From Planobacterium oryzisoli (lineage in GTDB: Bacteria > Bacteroidota > Bacteroidia > Flavobacteriales > Weeksellaceae): a stretch of DNA of 64,000 bases. This document shows positions 52,381 to 63,677 of the stretch, in pieces. A program made the translations under genes and the position numbers. The stretch lies in NCBI RefSeq assembly GCF_015354315.1, contig NZ_JADKYY010000005.1:62001-126000 (forward strand), in the 5' to 3' direction. The number at the start of each line of letters is the position of its first letter. Within the stretch, counting starts at the first letter, position 1. Under the pieces are notes generated by a model. It was not told the origin of the DNA. It saw only the letters and a list, made by a program, of their open reading frames with translations, and searched no databases.

Positions 52381-53994
52381 TTAATTTTTACTACCACTTG
52401 CGGCCTTAATAAGGGCCAGGAACAGGGGATGCGGCTGCACCACGGTACTTTTGTATTCCGGATGGTACTGAACCCCTACGTAGAAAGGATGGTCCTTGAG
52501 CTCCAGAGTTTCCACTAAATGGGTATCGGGATTGGTGCCCGAAGGCTGCAGTCCATTCTGTTCGAATAGTTCCTTGTATTCAGAATTAAATTCGTAGCGG
52601 TGGCGGTGTCTTTCGGAAATATTTTTCTGTCCGTAGATATCGTAGAGCAAAGTGCCTGCTTTTAGGGTACATTTCCATGCACCAAGTCGCATGGTACCGC
52701 CTTTCTCCACCACGTTTTTTTGATCCGCCATTAAAGAAATGACCGGATCCGGCGTAGAGGTATCAAACTCCATGGAATTGGCTTTCTCCAGACCTAGTAC
52801 ACTACGTGCAAATTCTATCGTCATAATCTGCATTCCCAAACAAATACCTAAGACTGGAAGCTTGTTTTCCCGTGCGTATTTAGCAGCCAGGATTTTGCCC
52901 TCAATACCGCGGTCGCCAAACCCCGGGGCGATAAGCATTCCGTCCACACCTTTCAAAGTCTCCTTTACGTTATCCTTGTCCAAATCCCCGCTGTACACCC
53001 AGCGGATCTTCACCTCCGTATCGAGTTCCGCTCCGGCGTGAATAAACGATTCTGCTATTGACTTGTACGAGTCCTGGAGCGAGACGTATTTACCTACTAG
53101 TGCTATCTCCACTTTACGCTTCGGATTCTGGTGGCGTTTAAGAAATTTCTTCCAATCCTTCAAATCTGCTTCTTTCTCGCTTTTAAGGTCCAGGCTTTTA
53201 AGTACTACCTGATCAAAGTTCTGCTTCTGTAGATAAAGAGGCACCTCGTAGATAGTCTCCATATCCTTGCATTCAATCACATTCTCCAAGGCTACGTTAC
53301 AGAACTGCGCCAGTTTGGCGCGCTGCTCCTTAGGGATTTTATGCTCGGTCCTGCATACTAGGACATCGGCCTGGATACCGCTCTCCATAAGCTGCCGCAC
53401 CGAATGCTGCGAAGGCTTGGTCTTTAACTCTCCACTAGCAGAAAGGTAGGGAAGTAGCGTCAGGTGGATTACCATGGAGTTTTTCTCTCCTAGTTCCCAC
53501 TCTAGCTGACGTACGGATTCAATATAGGGAAGGGACTCAATATCCCCAACCGTTCCACCGATTTCGGTGATGATGATATCGTAGTTCTGCTTGGAGAGGA
53601 TTTTTATTCTCCGCTTAATCTCATTGGTAATGTGGGGAATGACCTGAACGGTCTTTCCCAGGAAGTCGCCTTTGCGCTCTTTTTCTATGACGGTTTGGTA
53701 GATTCTACCGGTGGTGACGTTATTGTTTTGGGAAGTCGGCGCATTTAAAAAGCGCTCGTAGTGTCCTAAATCCAGGTCCGTTTCCGCACCGTCCTCTGTC
53801 ACATAGCATTCTCCGTGTTCGTAAGGATTAAGGGTACCGGGATCGATGTTAATGTAGGGATCGAGTTTTTGAATGGTGACATTGAAACCCCTCTCTTTTA
53901 ACAGTAGGCCCAGCGATGCTGAGACAATGCCTTTTCCTAAAGAGGACGTGACACCCCCTGTCACGAAGATGTACTTGGTACTTTTCTTACTCAT
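52381..53994 (-). CDS. pyrG: CTP synthase
   Basis: A 537-residue CTP synthase that aminates UTP with glutamine-derived ammonia. The synthetase domain opens KYIFVTGGVTSSLGKGI and contains KLDPYINIDPGTLNPYEHGE. The class I glutaminase domain carries LGICLGMQIM (nucleophile Cys) and GVQYHPEYKS (catalytic His/Glu). Complete and of normal length. A well-spaced promoter lies just upstream. Confidence 0.97.
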   Translation of the reverse strand: MSKKSTKYIFVTGGVTSSLGKGIVSASLGLLLKERGFNVTIQKLDPYINIDPGTLNPYEHGECYVTEDGAETDLDLGHYERFLNAPTSQNNNVTTGRIYQTVIEKERKGDFLGKTVQVIPHITNEIKRRIKILSKQNYDIIITEIGGTVGDIESLPYIESVRQLEWELGEKNSMVIHLTLLPYLSASGELKTKPSQHSVRQLMESGIQADVLVCRTEHKIPKEQRAKLAQFCNVALENVIECKDMETIYEVPLYLQKQNFDQVVLKSLDLKSEKEADLKDWKKFLKRHQNPKRKVEIALVGKYVSLQDSYKSIAESFIHAGAELDTEVKIRWVYSGDLDKDNVKETLKGVDGMLIAPGFGDRGIEGKILAAKYARENKLPVLGICLGMQIMTIEFARSVLGLEKANSMEFDTSTPDPVISLMADQKNVVEKGGTMRLGAWKCTLKAGTLLYDIYGQKNISERHRHRYEFNSEYKELFEQNGLQPSGTNPDTHLVETLELKDHPFYVGVQYHPEYKSTVVQPHPLFLALIKAASGSKN

Positions 53995-54010
53995 TGGATT
54001 TAGGTTTGGG

Positions 54011-54041
54011 CAAAGTTAAAGGAAAAAACCACACCGGCAAA
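54011..54041 (-). promoter_or_regulatory. Promoter of pyrG
   Basis: Read on the minus strand, TTTG (54041-54038) and TAACTTTG (54018-54011) are separated by 19 bp, the textbook Bacteroidota spacing. The start codon lies 16 bp downstream of the -7 box. Confidence 0.75.
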
Positions 54042-54283
54042 GCGGGTGAAGGCAATTTGAAAAACTTCCACAGGAAGGATTTAACTTTTTGCTGCCCTAT
54101 GAATCTAGTATATAGGTCTTCATACCAGGGAAGAGAAAGATCTACCTTCCCGTCATTATATATTTTTTCAATTTTTAAGGTCCGCTTTAAGCAATGCATG
54201 GTTTAGGGCGGATCTTATGTTTTTGGCCAGAAGGAAGATAAAAAATGTAAATTGCACTATAGAATTTTAAGCTACACTCAAAA

Positions 54284-55633
54284 ATGGCATCCAAAACCAA
54301 GACCGCTTATTTCTGCCAGAGCTGCGGCAGCGTATATTCCCAGTGGCACGGGCAGTGTAAGAGCTGTGGCGCCTGGAACACTCTTTCAGAAGAAATTGTG
54401 GACAAACCCTCGGGGGCAAAATCCACTCCTAGGAAAAAGAACCATTTAATCAACCTAATTGATGTGGAGATTCAGAAAGAACCCCGCATCAAGACCAACT
54501 CCCAGGAGCTGAACCGGGTGCTGGGCGGGGGCATTGTTCTGGGATCGGTGATTCTAATTGGGGGCGAACCGGGAATTGGCAAGTCCACCCTTCTCTTGCA
54601 GCTTGCCCTTAAGATGAACCGCACCATTCTCTACGTTTCGGGTGAGGAAAGTGCCTCCCAGATCAAAATGCGCGCGGACCGCCTTTCAGAGGTCCAAAAC
54701 CCCAACTGCTATCTTTTTACGGAAGTCAGTGTGGAGAAAATTGTGCATGAGGCAAAAAAGCTGCAACCCGATCTTATGATCGTGGATTCCATTCAGACCC
54801 TGCATTCGGAAGCCCTGGAAAGTTCTCCCGGCACTGTATCGCAGATAAGGGAGTGTTCCAACGAGCTGATCAAGCTGGCCAAGGAGACCTCCACTCCTAT
54901 CATCCTGGTAGGACATATCACCAAGGACGGACAAATTGCAGGCCCCAAAGTCCTTGAGCACATGGTGGATGTAGTACTGAACTTTGACGGCGATAGAAAC
55001 CACCTGTTCCGACTACTAAGGGCCAGCAAAAACCGTTTCGGCTCCACGGCAGAAATTGGCATCTACGAGATGATTGCCCAGGGCCTTAAAGAGATACGCA
55101 ACCCTTCCCAAATCCTTATTACAAAGAAAACCGAGGAACTTTCAGGAAACTCCGTGGCGGTGAGCCTGGAGGGAAACCGTCCCATGCTGCTGGAAATTCA
55201 GGCGCTGGTCAGCTCCGCCGTCTACGGCACGCCCCAGAGAAGTTGCACCGGATTTGACAGCAGAAGACTTAATATGCTTTTGGCAGTGCTTGAAAAACGT
55301 GCCGGTTTCCAGCTTGGTGCCAAGGATGTATTTTTAAATATCACGGGGGGAATTAAAACAGACGATCCTGCGCTGGATCTTGCCGTGGTCGCCTCGGTGC
55401 TCTCCAGCACGGAAGATATCTCTATTTCGGAAAAATTCTGTTTTGCCGGAGAAATTGGCCTTAGTGGGGAGATACGTCCGGTACCCCAAATCGAGCAGCG
55501 CATCTCGGAGGCCGAAAAATTGGGTTACGACAGGATATTTATTTCAAGCCTTAGCAAGATTCCTAAAAACACCTATGGGATTACCATTGTGCAGGTGGGT
55601 AAATTGGAGGATTTTCACCAGGCACTTTTTTAA
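54284..55633 (+). CDS. radA: DNA repair protein RadA/Sms
   Basis: A 449-residue RadA that helps process recombination intermediates. The N-terminal zinc finger has C11, C14, C25 and C28 (CQSCGSVYSQWHGQCKSCG). The RecA-like ATPase follows with GGEPGIGKSTLLLQLA and the RadA-specific ASKNRFGST motif, and the C-terminal third is the Lon-protease-like domain with LALVSS-type core residues in place of a protease. The roughly 240 bp upstream (54042-54283) contain no gene I trust. It is followed 30 bp later by the AcpH-like gene. Confidence 0.95.
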   Translation: MASKTKTAYFCQSCGSVYSQWHGQCKSCGAWNTLSEEIVDKPSGAKSTPRKKNHLINLIDVEIQKEPRIKTNSQELNRVLGGGIVLGSVILIGGEPGIGKSTLLLQLALKMNRTILYVSGEESASQIKMRADRLSEVQNPNCYLFTEVSVEKIVHEAKKLQPDLMIVDSIQTLHSEALESSPGTVSQIRECSNELIKLAKETSTPIILVGHITKDGQIAGPKVLEHMVDVVLNFDGDRNHLFRLLRASKNRFGSTAEIGIYEMIAQGLKEIRNPSQILITKKTEELSGNSVAVSLEGNRPMLLEIQALVSSAVYGTPQRSCTGFDSRRLNMLLAVLEKRAGFQLGAKDVFLNITGGIKTDDPALDLAVVASVLSSTEDISISEKFCFAGEIGLSGEIRPVPQIEQRISEAEKLGYDRIFISSLSKIPKNTYGITIVQVGKLEDFHQALF

Positions 55634-55663
55634 CCCCTCAGACGTAACTTAAACCTTTGCCCT

Positions 55664-56248
55664 ATGAACTACCTGGCCCACGCGTACCTGTCCTTCTCGC
55701 CCGGCCAAATAGTGGGAAACCTCCTGGTGGACTTTGCTCGCCATAAGGACCGCCGCAGTTACCCCAGGGAAGTGGAGAAGGGAATCGTACTACACCACGC
55801 CATCGATTCCTATACCGATACCCACCTGGAAATCCGTAAAGCCAAACTTTTGTTTTCCCCTTTGGTAGGAAGATACAGCGGAGCTATGGTCGATGTGGTA
55901 CTGGATTACTTTTTAGCAAATGACCCTGTGCGGGGGAATGAGGCTAACTGGAAAGCGTTTACCCGTAAGGTGTATCAAACGCTAGAGGTACATAAAGAGT
56001 TTCTTCCTCCAGCGCTTCTCACTGCCTTACCACGTATGCAGCAGGGAGACTGGCTCTATAATTCCCGCTACAAAGAGAACATTGAAAAAGCGCTCCAGCA
56101 TCTGGTCCATAGGGCCAAATACCTACCCATTGGTACGGACGTATATAAAGTATTTCTGGAAAACGAATCCACGTTGGAAGATTATTACAAAGAATTCTTT
56201 CCCCAGTTAGAGGCGTTTGTAAAAAATCTTGAAGCGACCTTGAATTAA
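55664..56248 (+). CDS. Acyl carrier protein phosphodiesterase-like (AcpH/DUF479)
   Basis: A 194-residue helical protein of the AcpH/DUF479 HD-type family. It begins MNYLAHAYLSF and has GNLLVDFARHKD, GIVLHHAIDSYTDTHLEI and MVDVVLDYFLANDP, containing the conserved His/Asp residues expected to bind metal. AcpH of E. coli removes the phosphopantetheine arm from acyl carrier protein. Bacteroidota members are of similar length, but activity is not assured. It ends in a four-base overlap with the convergent DUF6702 gene. Confidence 0.85.
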   Translation: MNYLAHAYLSFSPGQIVGNLLVDFARHKDRRSYPREVEKGIVLHHAIDSYTDTHLEIRKAKLLFSPLVGRYSGAMVDVVLDYFLANDPVRGNEANWKAFTRKVYQTLEVHKEFLPPALLTALPRMQQGDWLYNSRYKENIEKALQHLVHRAKYLPIGTDVYKVFLENESTLEDYYKEFFPQLEAFVKNLEATLN

Positions 56249-56766
56249 AAAGTGCGGTAAAAATAGCGGTCCGGGTAACGTAGCTGGTGGCTTTGTCTTG
56301 TACTGCCCACTACGGTATGCACAATATTAAGCTGATCCTCAAAGATAGTATAGAGGACACTTAGGGCTACCTCTACCTTCTTTGGAGCCTTAAGCGGTTC
56401 GGATTCCAAATAGACCAGCACCGCTTCCGAGTCCTCCTCAAACCCCAAGTACGTAAAGGAAATCCTTTTTCCATCAGCCTTCACTGCAAAATGCTCACGC
56501 AGATAGAGCTCCATGGTCTTTTCCATGAGCCCCCGACTGCTAGAATCATGGAACCTAAGGGCTTTGCCCGCACGTTTGGAGAGCGCCTGCTCCATATCGT
56601 CCAGAAAAAATTTTCCGGTAACCTCGAAAGCACGCTCTTTTGTATTATACCGAAGCTCAAGGGAGCCTACATGGTAGGGATGCACTAAAGCATTTTCCCC
56701 TTCGGTGGGAAGCGAGCGGATGCCAAAAAGTGAAAAATAAGACAGGAATAGTAGTACTAAAGGCAT
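56245..56766 (-). CDS. DUF6702 family exported protein
   Basis: A 173-residue exported protein with a signal peptide MPLVLLFLSYFSLFGIRSL. The mature part begins HPYHVGSLELRYNTKERAFEVTGKFFLDDME, which matches the DUF6702 pattern of flavobacterial periplasmic proteins, often beside M1 peptidase or HupE-type genes as here. The role is unknown. It is divergent from the HupE/UreJ gene with a short shared upstream region. Confidence 0.7.
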   Translation of the reverse strand: MPLVLLFLSYFSLFGIRSLPTEGENALVHPYHVGSLELRYNTKERAFEVTGKFFLDDMEQALSKRAGKALRFHDSSSRGLMEKTMELYLREHFAVKADGKRISFTYLGFEEDSEAVLVYLESEPLKAPKKVEVALSVLYTIFEDQLNIVHTVVGSTRQSHQLRYPDRYFYRTF

Positions 56767-56834
56767 GAACGGGATTTGGGACTTTGAAAAGCGAAATTAA
56801 TCATTATTTTCGTAAGCCAAAAAAACACCTAACC

Positions 56835-57413
56835 ATGAACGATTTTCTATTCTACCTGAAACTGGGGTGGGAACACATTATCTCCCTGGATGCCCTGGAC
56901 CACCAACTTTTTGTTTTGGTTCTTATCTGCGCCTATAACTGGAACGACTTGAAAAAAATTCTTATCCTGGTCACGGCATTCACTATAGGACATTCTATTA
57001 CACTCGCATTAAGTGTACTGGACCTTTTTCGGGTGGAAAGCACCCTTATCGAATTCTTAATCCCTCTTACCATAGTACTTACCGCTTTGGACAATATGCT
57101 ACTTCGCAGCCGTCCTAAGAATTTAGCTACTATGAATTACATACTTGCAATGGTTTTTGGGCTGGTGCACGGAATGGGTTTTGCCAACATTGCACGCATG
57201 AGCATGGCCAAGGAGCAAAGCATCTTTCTTCCACTGCTGGGCTTTAACATAGGCCTGGAACTGGGGCAGATCGTAGTGGTGGCGGTGCTTCTTATATTTA
57301 GTTTTATCGCTGTCTCGCTTTTTAAAGTATCGCGTAAGGACTGGATTCTGTTTATCTCCTCGGGAGTATTTTTTCTCTCCCTTCAGATGACCCTAGAGCG
57401 AATCCCCGGCTGA
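56835..57413 (+). CDS. HupE/UreJ family membrane protein
   Basis: A 192-residue inner-membrane protein with about six hydrophobic segments. The family pattern is clear: LKLGWEHIISLDALDHQLFVLVL, TAFTIGHSITLALSVLD, FGLVHGMGFANI and LGFNIGLELGQIVVVAVL, with conserved His residues likely to bind a metal. HupE/UreJ proteins act in nickel or cobalt uptake in some bacteria; the metal here is not known and no urease or hydrogenase gene is nearby. I used the ATG at MNDFLF; an earlier ATG adds 17 polar residues. Confidence 0.82.
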   Translation: MNDFLFYLKLGWEHIISLDALDHQLFVLVLICAYNWNDLKKILILVTAFTIGHSITLALSVLDLFRVESTLIEFLIPLTIVLTALDNMLLRSRPKNLATMNYILAMVFGLVHGMGFANIARMSMAKEQSIFLPLLGFNIGLELGQIVVVAVLLIFSFIAVSLFKVSRKDWILFISSGVFFLSLQMTLERIPG

Positions 57414-57494
57414 TAGGCGTTATTTGCGCCGAGCATTCAAATATTTTTCTCTATTTTTGAGAATTACTTACTCTAATAACCCTTTTATTGCATT

Positions 57495-59864
57495 ATGAAA
57501 AAACTGGTCCTTTCATTTGTTTTAGGTCTTTCGGGTCTTTTCTTTGCCCAGAACCACCAGAACAATCCTCAAAGTAACCACGGAAATAAATTCGAGCAGC
57601 TGGGAACGATTCTTCCCACACCTAACACCTACCGGACCGCTTCCGGAGCGCCGGGTAAAGAGTACTGGCAAAACCGCGCGGATTATGACATTTCGGCCTA
57701 TTTGGATGAGGAGAAGAAAAACCTTAGGGGCTCGCAGACCATCACCTACTACAACAATTCGCCGGATCCGTTGGATTACTTGTGGCTACAACTCGACGAA
57801 AACGAGCACTCTTCCATAAACAACGCCGGATACGAGCAGTCCTCCACCCTACCTACCGTTACTACCACCGAAAGACTTACCTTAACTGCCCTTCCGCTGC
57901 AAGATAACGGTTACGGAGTGAAACTCCATAAAGTAACCGACGGACAGGGAAAAGCCTTGCCGTACACGGTCAATAAAACCATGATGCGCGTAGACCTACC
58001 CAAGGTACTGGCACCTGGAGAAAAATACATTCTAAAAATCGACTGGAGCTATAACATTCCCAACCGTTTGACCATGGGGGGAAGAGGAGGCTACGAACAT
58101 TTTCCCGAGGATGGCAACGATCTTTTTACCATCACCCAGTGGTTCCCGCGCATGGCCGTTTATAGTGATTTCCAGGGATGGCAGAACCATCAGTTCACCG
58201 GTCGGGGCGAATTTGCCCTTGTCTTTGGGAATTATAAAGTTTCGATGAATGTGCCTGCGGACCATATTGTGGCCTCCACCGGAGAGGGAAAGAACTTCAA
58301 GGAAGTCCTTAGTCCTGCGCAGTACCAGCGCTACCTTCAGGCCCAAAACGCAAGTGAGCCAGTGGAAATTGTAACCCTTGCCGAGGCCACCAAAGCAGAA
58401 AAATCCCGCTCCAAAGCTCGTAAGACCTGGGTCTTTGAGGCAAGTGATGTACGTGATTTTGCCTGGACCTCCTCACGCAAATTTGTCTGGGATGCCATGA
58501 AAGTGCATATAAAGGAGAACGGCAATAATGTAATGGCCATGAGTCTTTACCCAAAGGAGGCCTACAACCTCTACCGCCGCTATTCCACCCGCGCGGTGGC
58601 GCACACCATAAAGACCTACTCGGAGTATACCGTTCCTTATCCCTACCCTACAGCGCAGTCCATTGAGGCTTCCAACGGAATGGAATATCCCATGATCTGC
58701 TTTAATTTCGGAAGGACCGAGAAGGACGGCACCTACTCCGAGGCTACTAAAAACGGAATGATCGGTGTGATCATCCACGAGGTAGGACACAATTTCTTTC
58801 CGATGATCATCAATTCCGACGAAAGGCAGTGGACATGGATGGACGAGGGACTCAATACCTTTGTAGAGTACCTTACTGAGGAACTGTGGGACAACCGCTT
58901 CCCTTCGCGCAGAGGACCGGCGCATACCATTGTGGATTATATGAAGCTTCCAAAAGAGCAGCTTGAGCCTATCATGACCAACTCCCACAACATTATACAT
59001 TTTGGACCCAATGCCTACGCCAAGCCAGCCACAGGCCTGAATATTCTAAGGGAAACCATCATGGGACGTGAACTCTTTGACAAAGCCTTTAAGACCTACT
59101 CCCAGCGCTGGGCATTCCGTCACCCCGAACCGGCCGATTTTTTCCGCACGATGGAGGATGCCAGTGGTGAGGATTTGGACTGGTTCTGGAGGGGATGGTT
59201 CTACGGCACCGACCCTGTGGACATCTCCATTGACAAAGTAACGGCAGCCACTGCCGATACTTCCAAAGAGCCTGAGGCGCGTACGATAGAATACACCATA
59301 GACAAACCACAGGAGCACCCCTTCCGGGACATCTCCAAAGTGCGTAACCTAGAGGACAAATCCTTAAGTTTTTATACCGATACCGACAAAGAGGCGCGGG
59401 ACTTCTACTACCGCTATACCCGTGGCGAGGAAAAAGTGGATACTACAAAGAACTATACCTTCACAGTGGACCCCTTTGAGAAACTATCCGCAGCTGAGGC
59501 TGCAAAATATAAGAACCTCCACAGCTATCAGATCGATTTCTCCAACAAGGGAGGAATGGTGATGCCAATTATCTTGGAGTTCACTTTTCAGGACGGCACG
59601 AAGTTACAGGACAAAAAAGCAGCGCAGATTTGGCGTATGAATGAAAAGAACGTGTCGCTTACCTACCATTTTGACAAGCAGCTCAAATCCATACAACTGG
59701 ACCCCATGAAAGAAACGGCAGACATCGACGAGAGCAATAATTTCTGGGGAGAAATCCCTGCACCTTCGAGCCGCTTCCAGCTCTACAAGCAAAAAACCGA
59801 AGGCTCTGCCAGAGGTGGTGCCACGGGCAGGCTAAACCCTATGCAGGCAGCACAAAAAAAATAG
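57495..59864 (+). CDS. M1-family metallopeptidase
   Basis: A 789-residue exported peptidase, signal peptide ending GLFFAQ. The gluzincin site HEVGHNFF is followed exactly 18 residues later by the third zinc ligand in WMDEGLNTFVE, which defines M1. The usual exopeptidase motif GxMEN is replaced by NGMEYPM, as is common in Bacteroidota M1 enzymes. An N-terminal beta domain (residues 60-250) and a helical/beta C-terminal part complete the protein. It probably trims peptides in the periplasm or at the surface. Single-gene unit closed by a terminator. Confidence 0.92.
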   Translation: MKKLVLSFVLGLSGLFFAQNHQNNPQSNHGNKFEQLGTILPTPNTYRTASGAPGKEYWQNRADYDISAYLDEEKKNLRGSQTITYYNNSPDPLDYLWLQLDENEHSSINNAGYEQSSTLPTVTTTERLTLTALPLQDNGYGVKLHKVTDGQGKALPYTVNKTMMRVDLPKVLAPGEKYILKIDWSYNIPNRLTMGGRGGYEHFPEDGNDLFTITQWFPRMAVYSDFQGWQNHQFTGRGEFALVFGNYKVSMNVPADHIVASTGEGKNFKEVLSPAQYQRYLQAQNASEPVEIVTLAEATKAEKSRSKARKTWVFEASDVRDFAWTSSRKFVWDAMKVHIKENGNNVMAMSLYPKEAYNLYRRYSTRAVAHTIKTYSEYTVPYPYPTAQSIEASNGMEYPMICFNFGRTEKDGTYSEATKNGMIGVIIHEVGHNFFPMIINSDERQWTWMDEGLNTFVEYLTEELWDNRFPSRRGPAHTIVDYMKLPKEQLEPIMTNSHNIIHFGPNAYAKPATGLNILRETIMGRELFDKAFKTYSQRWAFRHPEPADFFRTMEDASGEDLDWFWRGWFYGTDPVDISIDKVTAATADTSKEPEARTIEYTIDKPQEHPFRDISKVRNLEDKSLSFYTDTDKEARDFYYRYTRGEEKVDTTKNYTFTVDPFEKLSAAEAAKYKNLHSYQIDFSNKGGMVMPIILEFTFQDGTKLQDKKAAQIWRMNEKNVSLTYHFDKQLKSIQLDPMKETADIDESNNFWGEIPAPSSRFQLYKQKTEGSARGGATGRLNPMQAAQKK

Positions 59865-59884
59865 CACTTCACCACATAGGCCAT

Positions 59885-59915
59885 ACAAAACCCACCCTCA
59901 AGCGGTGGGTTTTGT
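59885..59915 (+). terminator. Terminator after the M1 peptidase gene
   Basis: A 12-bp ACAAAACCCACC/GGTGGGTTTTGT stem with a 7-nt loop. Confidence 0.8.
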
Positions 59916-60042
59916 CTTAGGGTGACATCCAAACTGACAAAATTGCATTTTAAAAGGATGCAACTGACAGTATTACCTTCCCACCGGTCGTGGCACAGCA
60001 TTGGAGAAATAGCAGGCAGTAACTAATTAAAATTTAAATATT
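59916..60042 (+). promoter_or_regulatory. groESL upstream region with repeated TGACA
   Basis: No exact TAnnTTTG box is seen. TGACA occurs three times (59923, 59935 and 59965), the last two within ACTGACA, around a TTGCATTTT stretch. No CIRCE inverted repeat was seen. These repeats could be a heat-shock control site, but this is a guess. Confidence 0.3.
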
Positions 60043-60321
60043 ATGTCAGTAAACTTTAAACCATTAGCAGACCGCGTTCTTATCGAACCGACTCAGGCAG
60101 AGACTACCACTGCTTCCGGAATCATCATCCCAGACACAGCAAAGGAAAAGCCACAGGAAGGGACCGTGGTTGCGGTAGGGCCAGGTAAAAAAGACGAGCC
60201 TACTACAGTAGCTGTAGGAGACAAAGTGCTTTACGGTAAATACAGTGGATCGGAGCTGAAATTAGACGGAAAAGATTATCTGATCGTTAAGGAATCCGAC
60301 CTTCTAGGAGTTATTTCTTAA
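60043..60321 (+). CDS. groES: Co-chaperonin GroES
   Basis: A 92-residue GroES lid protein. It has the family opening [20 protein letters not shown], the mobile loop, [14 protein letters not shown] and [31 protein letters not shown]. It caps GroEL during folding. The groEL start lies 72 bp downstream and no terminator separates them. Confidence 0.98.
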   Translation: MSVNFKPLADRVLIEPTQAETTTASGIIIPDTAKEKPQEGTVVAVGPGKKDEPTTVAVGDKVLYGKYSGSELKLDGKDYLIVKESDLLGVIS

Positions 60322-60378
60322 TACATTTTTCAAAAATTAGAAACCACAATTAACCCAACTACCAGGCCTTAGGCCTGA

Positions 60379-62022
<1,644 letters not shown>

Positions 62023-62050
62023 TCGCCCAGCGCATTACAGAATATAGTAT

Positions 62051-62090
62051 ACCGTCCCAAAGGCTTAGGCTTTTGGGACGGTTTCGTTTT
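62051..62090 (+). terminator. Terminator after groEL
   Basis: An 11-bp ACCGTCCCAAA/TTTGGGACGGT stem is followed by TTCGTTTT. The remaining 100 bp up to the toxin gene hold nothing recognised. Confidence 0.85.
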
Positions 62091-62195
62091 AGGGCCACTA
62101 GGTGCATTGGTTAAAGTGGAGACTGGATGGGGCTGTTAGAAACTCCCTGTACCTATCTGCTGAAAAAGAGTGTGGTCCTACAACGTGGAATCGGG

Positions 62196-63047
62196 CTATT
62201 TGAATTTAAGGAGTTCCACTAAATCTAAGAAATACTGCCGCGACCATACAGACAGTTCTGCTGGATTAGAGATAAACCGGATGGCATCACGTTTAGCAGT
62301 TTCCAGGTTCACACTCCGGATTCTTTCTTTAAGTAGTATTTTAAATTCCTCAGGACTTATGGAATCTTTATTCCAATCCCCACTGTCCTTGGCGCGCAGT
62401 ACAAAATGGGACAGATTTAGCTCGACCCCTTTCCTTATATACCATTCCATATCGTACCAGTCTCTACCCTTCACGTTGTGCACCCATTTTCTGTATAGTA
62501 GAGCATGCATCTTCCCTGCAAACAAATCTTCTTGAACAAAACATTTAACGTAAAAAGAAAAGGGCTTTAAAAGAAGCTTTTCCTCTGTTTCAAAGCCTAA
62601 GGGTGGCCTAGTGTCCACTTCAATCTTTATTTTCAGCTTTGGACCTTCACTTAATCCCAATTCAGGTAGTACTGACTGCACTACTAACTCGCTCCATAGG
62701 GTCTCTGATTTTAGAAACGCAGATTCTATTGGAGAAGAGACAGCCTTTTGCTTAGATTGTATGGACACCACAATTCCTACCGCTAGGAATTCATTCTCGA
62801 TCTCCTTAACGTAATCCAGTAGGCTAAAACCTTCTTGCTTTTGGAGGAGTGAAAAATCCAAATCTTCTGAAAATCGATTTAAACCGTAGAATATTCGCAG
62901 TGCAGTACCTCCATAAAATGCTGCCTTCTCAAAGAAGCCTCCACGGTAGAGACCAGCTAGTGCAACTTGCTGCATTATTTCACGAAGTGCCTGATGGTAC
63001 TGTGTACTGGTCTTGGGCTTATACTCTAAGATCCATTCTTTGATCAT
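62196..63047 (-). CDS. AbiEii/AbiGii-family toxin (nucleotidyltransferase)
   Basis: A 283-residue type IV toxin of the DNA polymerase beta-like nucleotidyltransferase fold. The core motif is FYGGTALRIFYGLNRFSEDLDFSL, giving the GG-T and D-x-D pattern of the active site. KIKIEVDTRPP supplies the further acidic residue, and FAGKMHALLYRKW the conserved lysine segment. AbiEii toxins stop growth and in some systems protect against phage by adding nucleotides to tRNA. The start overlaps the antitoxin stop by four bases (ATGA), so the two are translationally coupled. Confidence 0.9.
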   Translation of the reverse strand: MIKEWILEYKPKTSTQYHQALREIMQQVALAGLYRGGFFEKAAFYGGTALRIFYGLNRFSEDLDFSLLQKQEGFSLLDYVKEIENEFLAVGIVVSIQSKQKAVSSPIESAFLKSETLWSELVVQSVLPELGLSEGPKLKIKIEVDTRPPLGFETEEKLLLKPFSFYVKCFVQEDLFAGKMHALLYRKWVHNVKGRDWYDMEWYIRKGVELNLSHFVLRAKDSGDWNKDSISPEEFKILLKERIRSVNLETAKRDAIRFISNPAELSVWSRQYFLDLVELLKFK

Positions 63048-63673
63048 AACTTTTCAAGTGCTTTAATTAAATACCGTAACGAGTCTTTCTTTTGTGCGTG
63101 AGCAATCCAGCTTTCCATTGCAGCGAGGTCGAGTTTTTGCAGCGTCTCCCTATTCATTCTCATATTATCAAGTAGAAAAACTTTCGCGGATTCCACACTA
63201 CGAAAGCGGATACCACGTGTCGTATACACCTTATCAAAGAGAGCCTTTTCTGCGCTTGCAAGCAGCGCAAATTGATTTTCCCTTAATTTTATGTACTGAA
63301 TTCCTAATGGATAGTAAGGAAACGGTAGTTTTATATATTCAAAATTCCCAAGTGCATTTGTAAATGTCTTAGAGTTATTTAAAGTCATTGACACGACAGT
63401 AAAAACCGCTTCCGGTATGAGCCCGTGGTATGCTAAGGCGGATTCACACGAAACATAACTTGGGCCGTAGAGCGCATTAGCTATTGAAAAGGACTCTGGA
63501 ATAATTTCTGAGTTCCATAGATACAAGCCTCTACGCAGCGCAACGAGACGATTTTCACTAAGCCATCGATGAATTTTATCATTGGGTCTTCGGTACTCTT
63601 TTAATAGCGAAACAAGCAGCTGATGGGAAATCGGCTGAGACTTGTACGCTGCTATATAATCTGCTACATTCAC
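63044..63673 (-). CDS. AbiEi-family antitoxin/transcriptional regulator
   Basis: A 209-residue partner of the downstream toxin. It has an N-terminal winged-helix region (SHQLLVSLLKEYRRPNDKIHRWLSE-type, residues 14-50, with RRGLYLW typical of AbiEi) and a larger C-terminal domain with SIANALYGPSYVSCESALA and LASAEKALFDKVY. AbiEi antitoxins neutralise the toxin and repress their own promoter. The gene comes first in the operon, and inverted repeats lie directly upstream of it. Confidence 0.85.
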   Translation of the reverse strand: MNVADYIAAYKSQPISHQLLVSLLKEYRRPNDKIHRWLSENRLVALRRGLYLWNSEIIPESFSIANALYGPSYVSCESALAYHGLIPEAVFTVVSMTLNNSKTFTNALGNFEYIKLPFPYYPLGIQYIKLRENQFALLASAEKALFDKVYTTRGIRFRSVESAKVFLLDNMRMNRETLQKLDLAAMESWIAHAQKKDSLRYLIKALEKL

Positions 63674-63677
63674 TTTG

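Noticed and set aside
53987-54206. Facing 70-codon frames on both strands upstream of pyrG
   Set aside because: They are complementary to each other, overlap the pyrG promoter and resemble no protein; only the promoter is supported.
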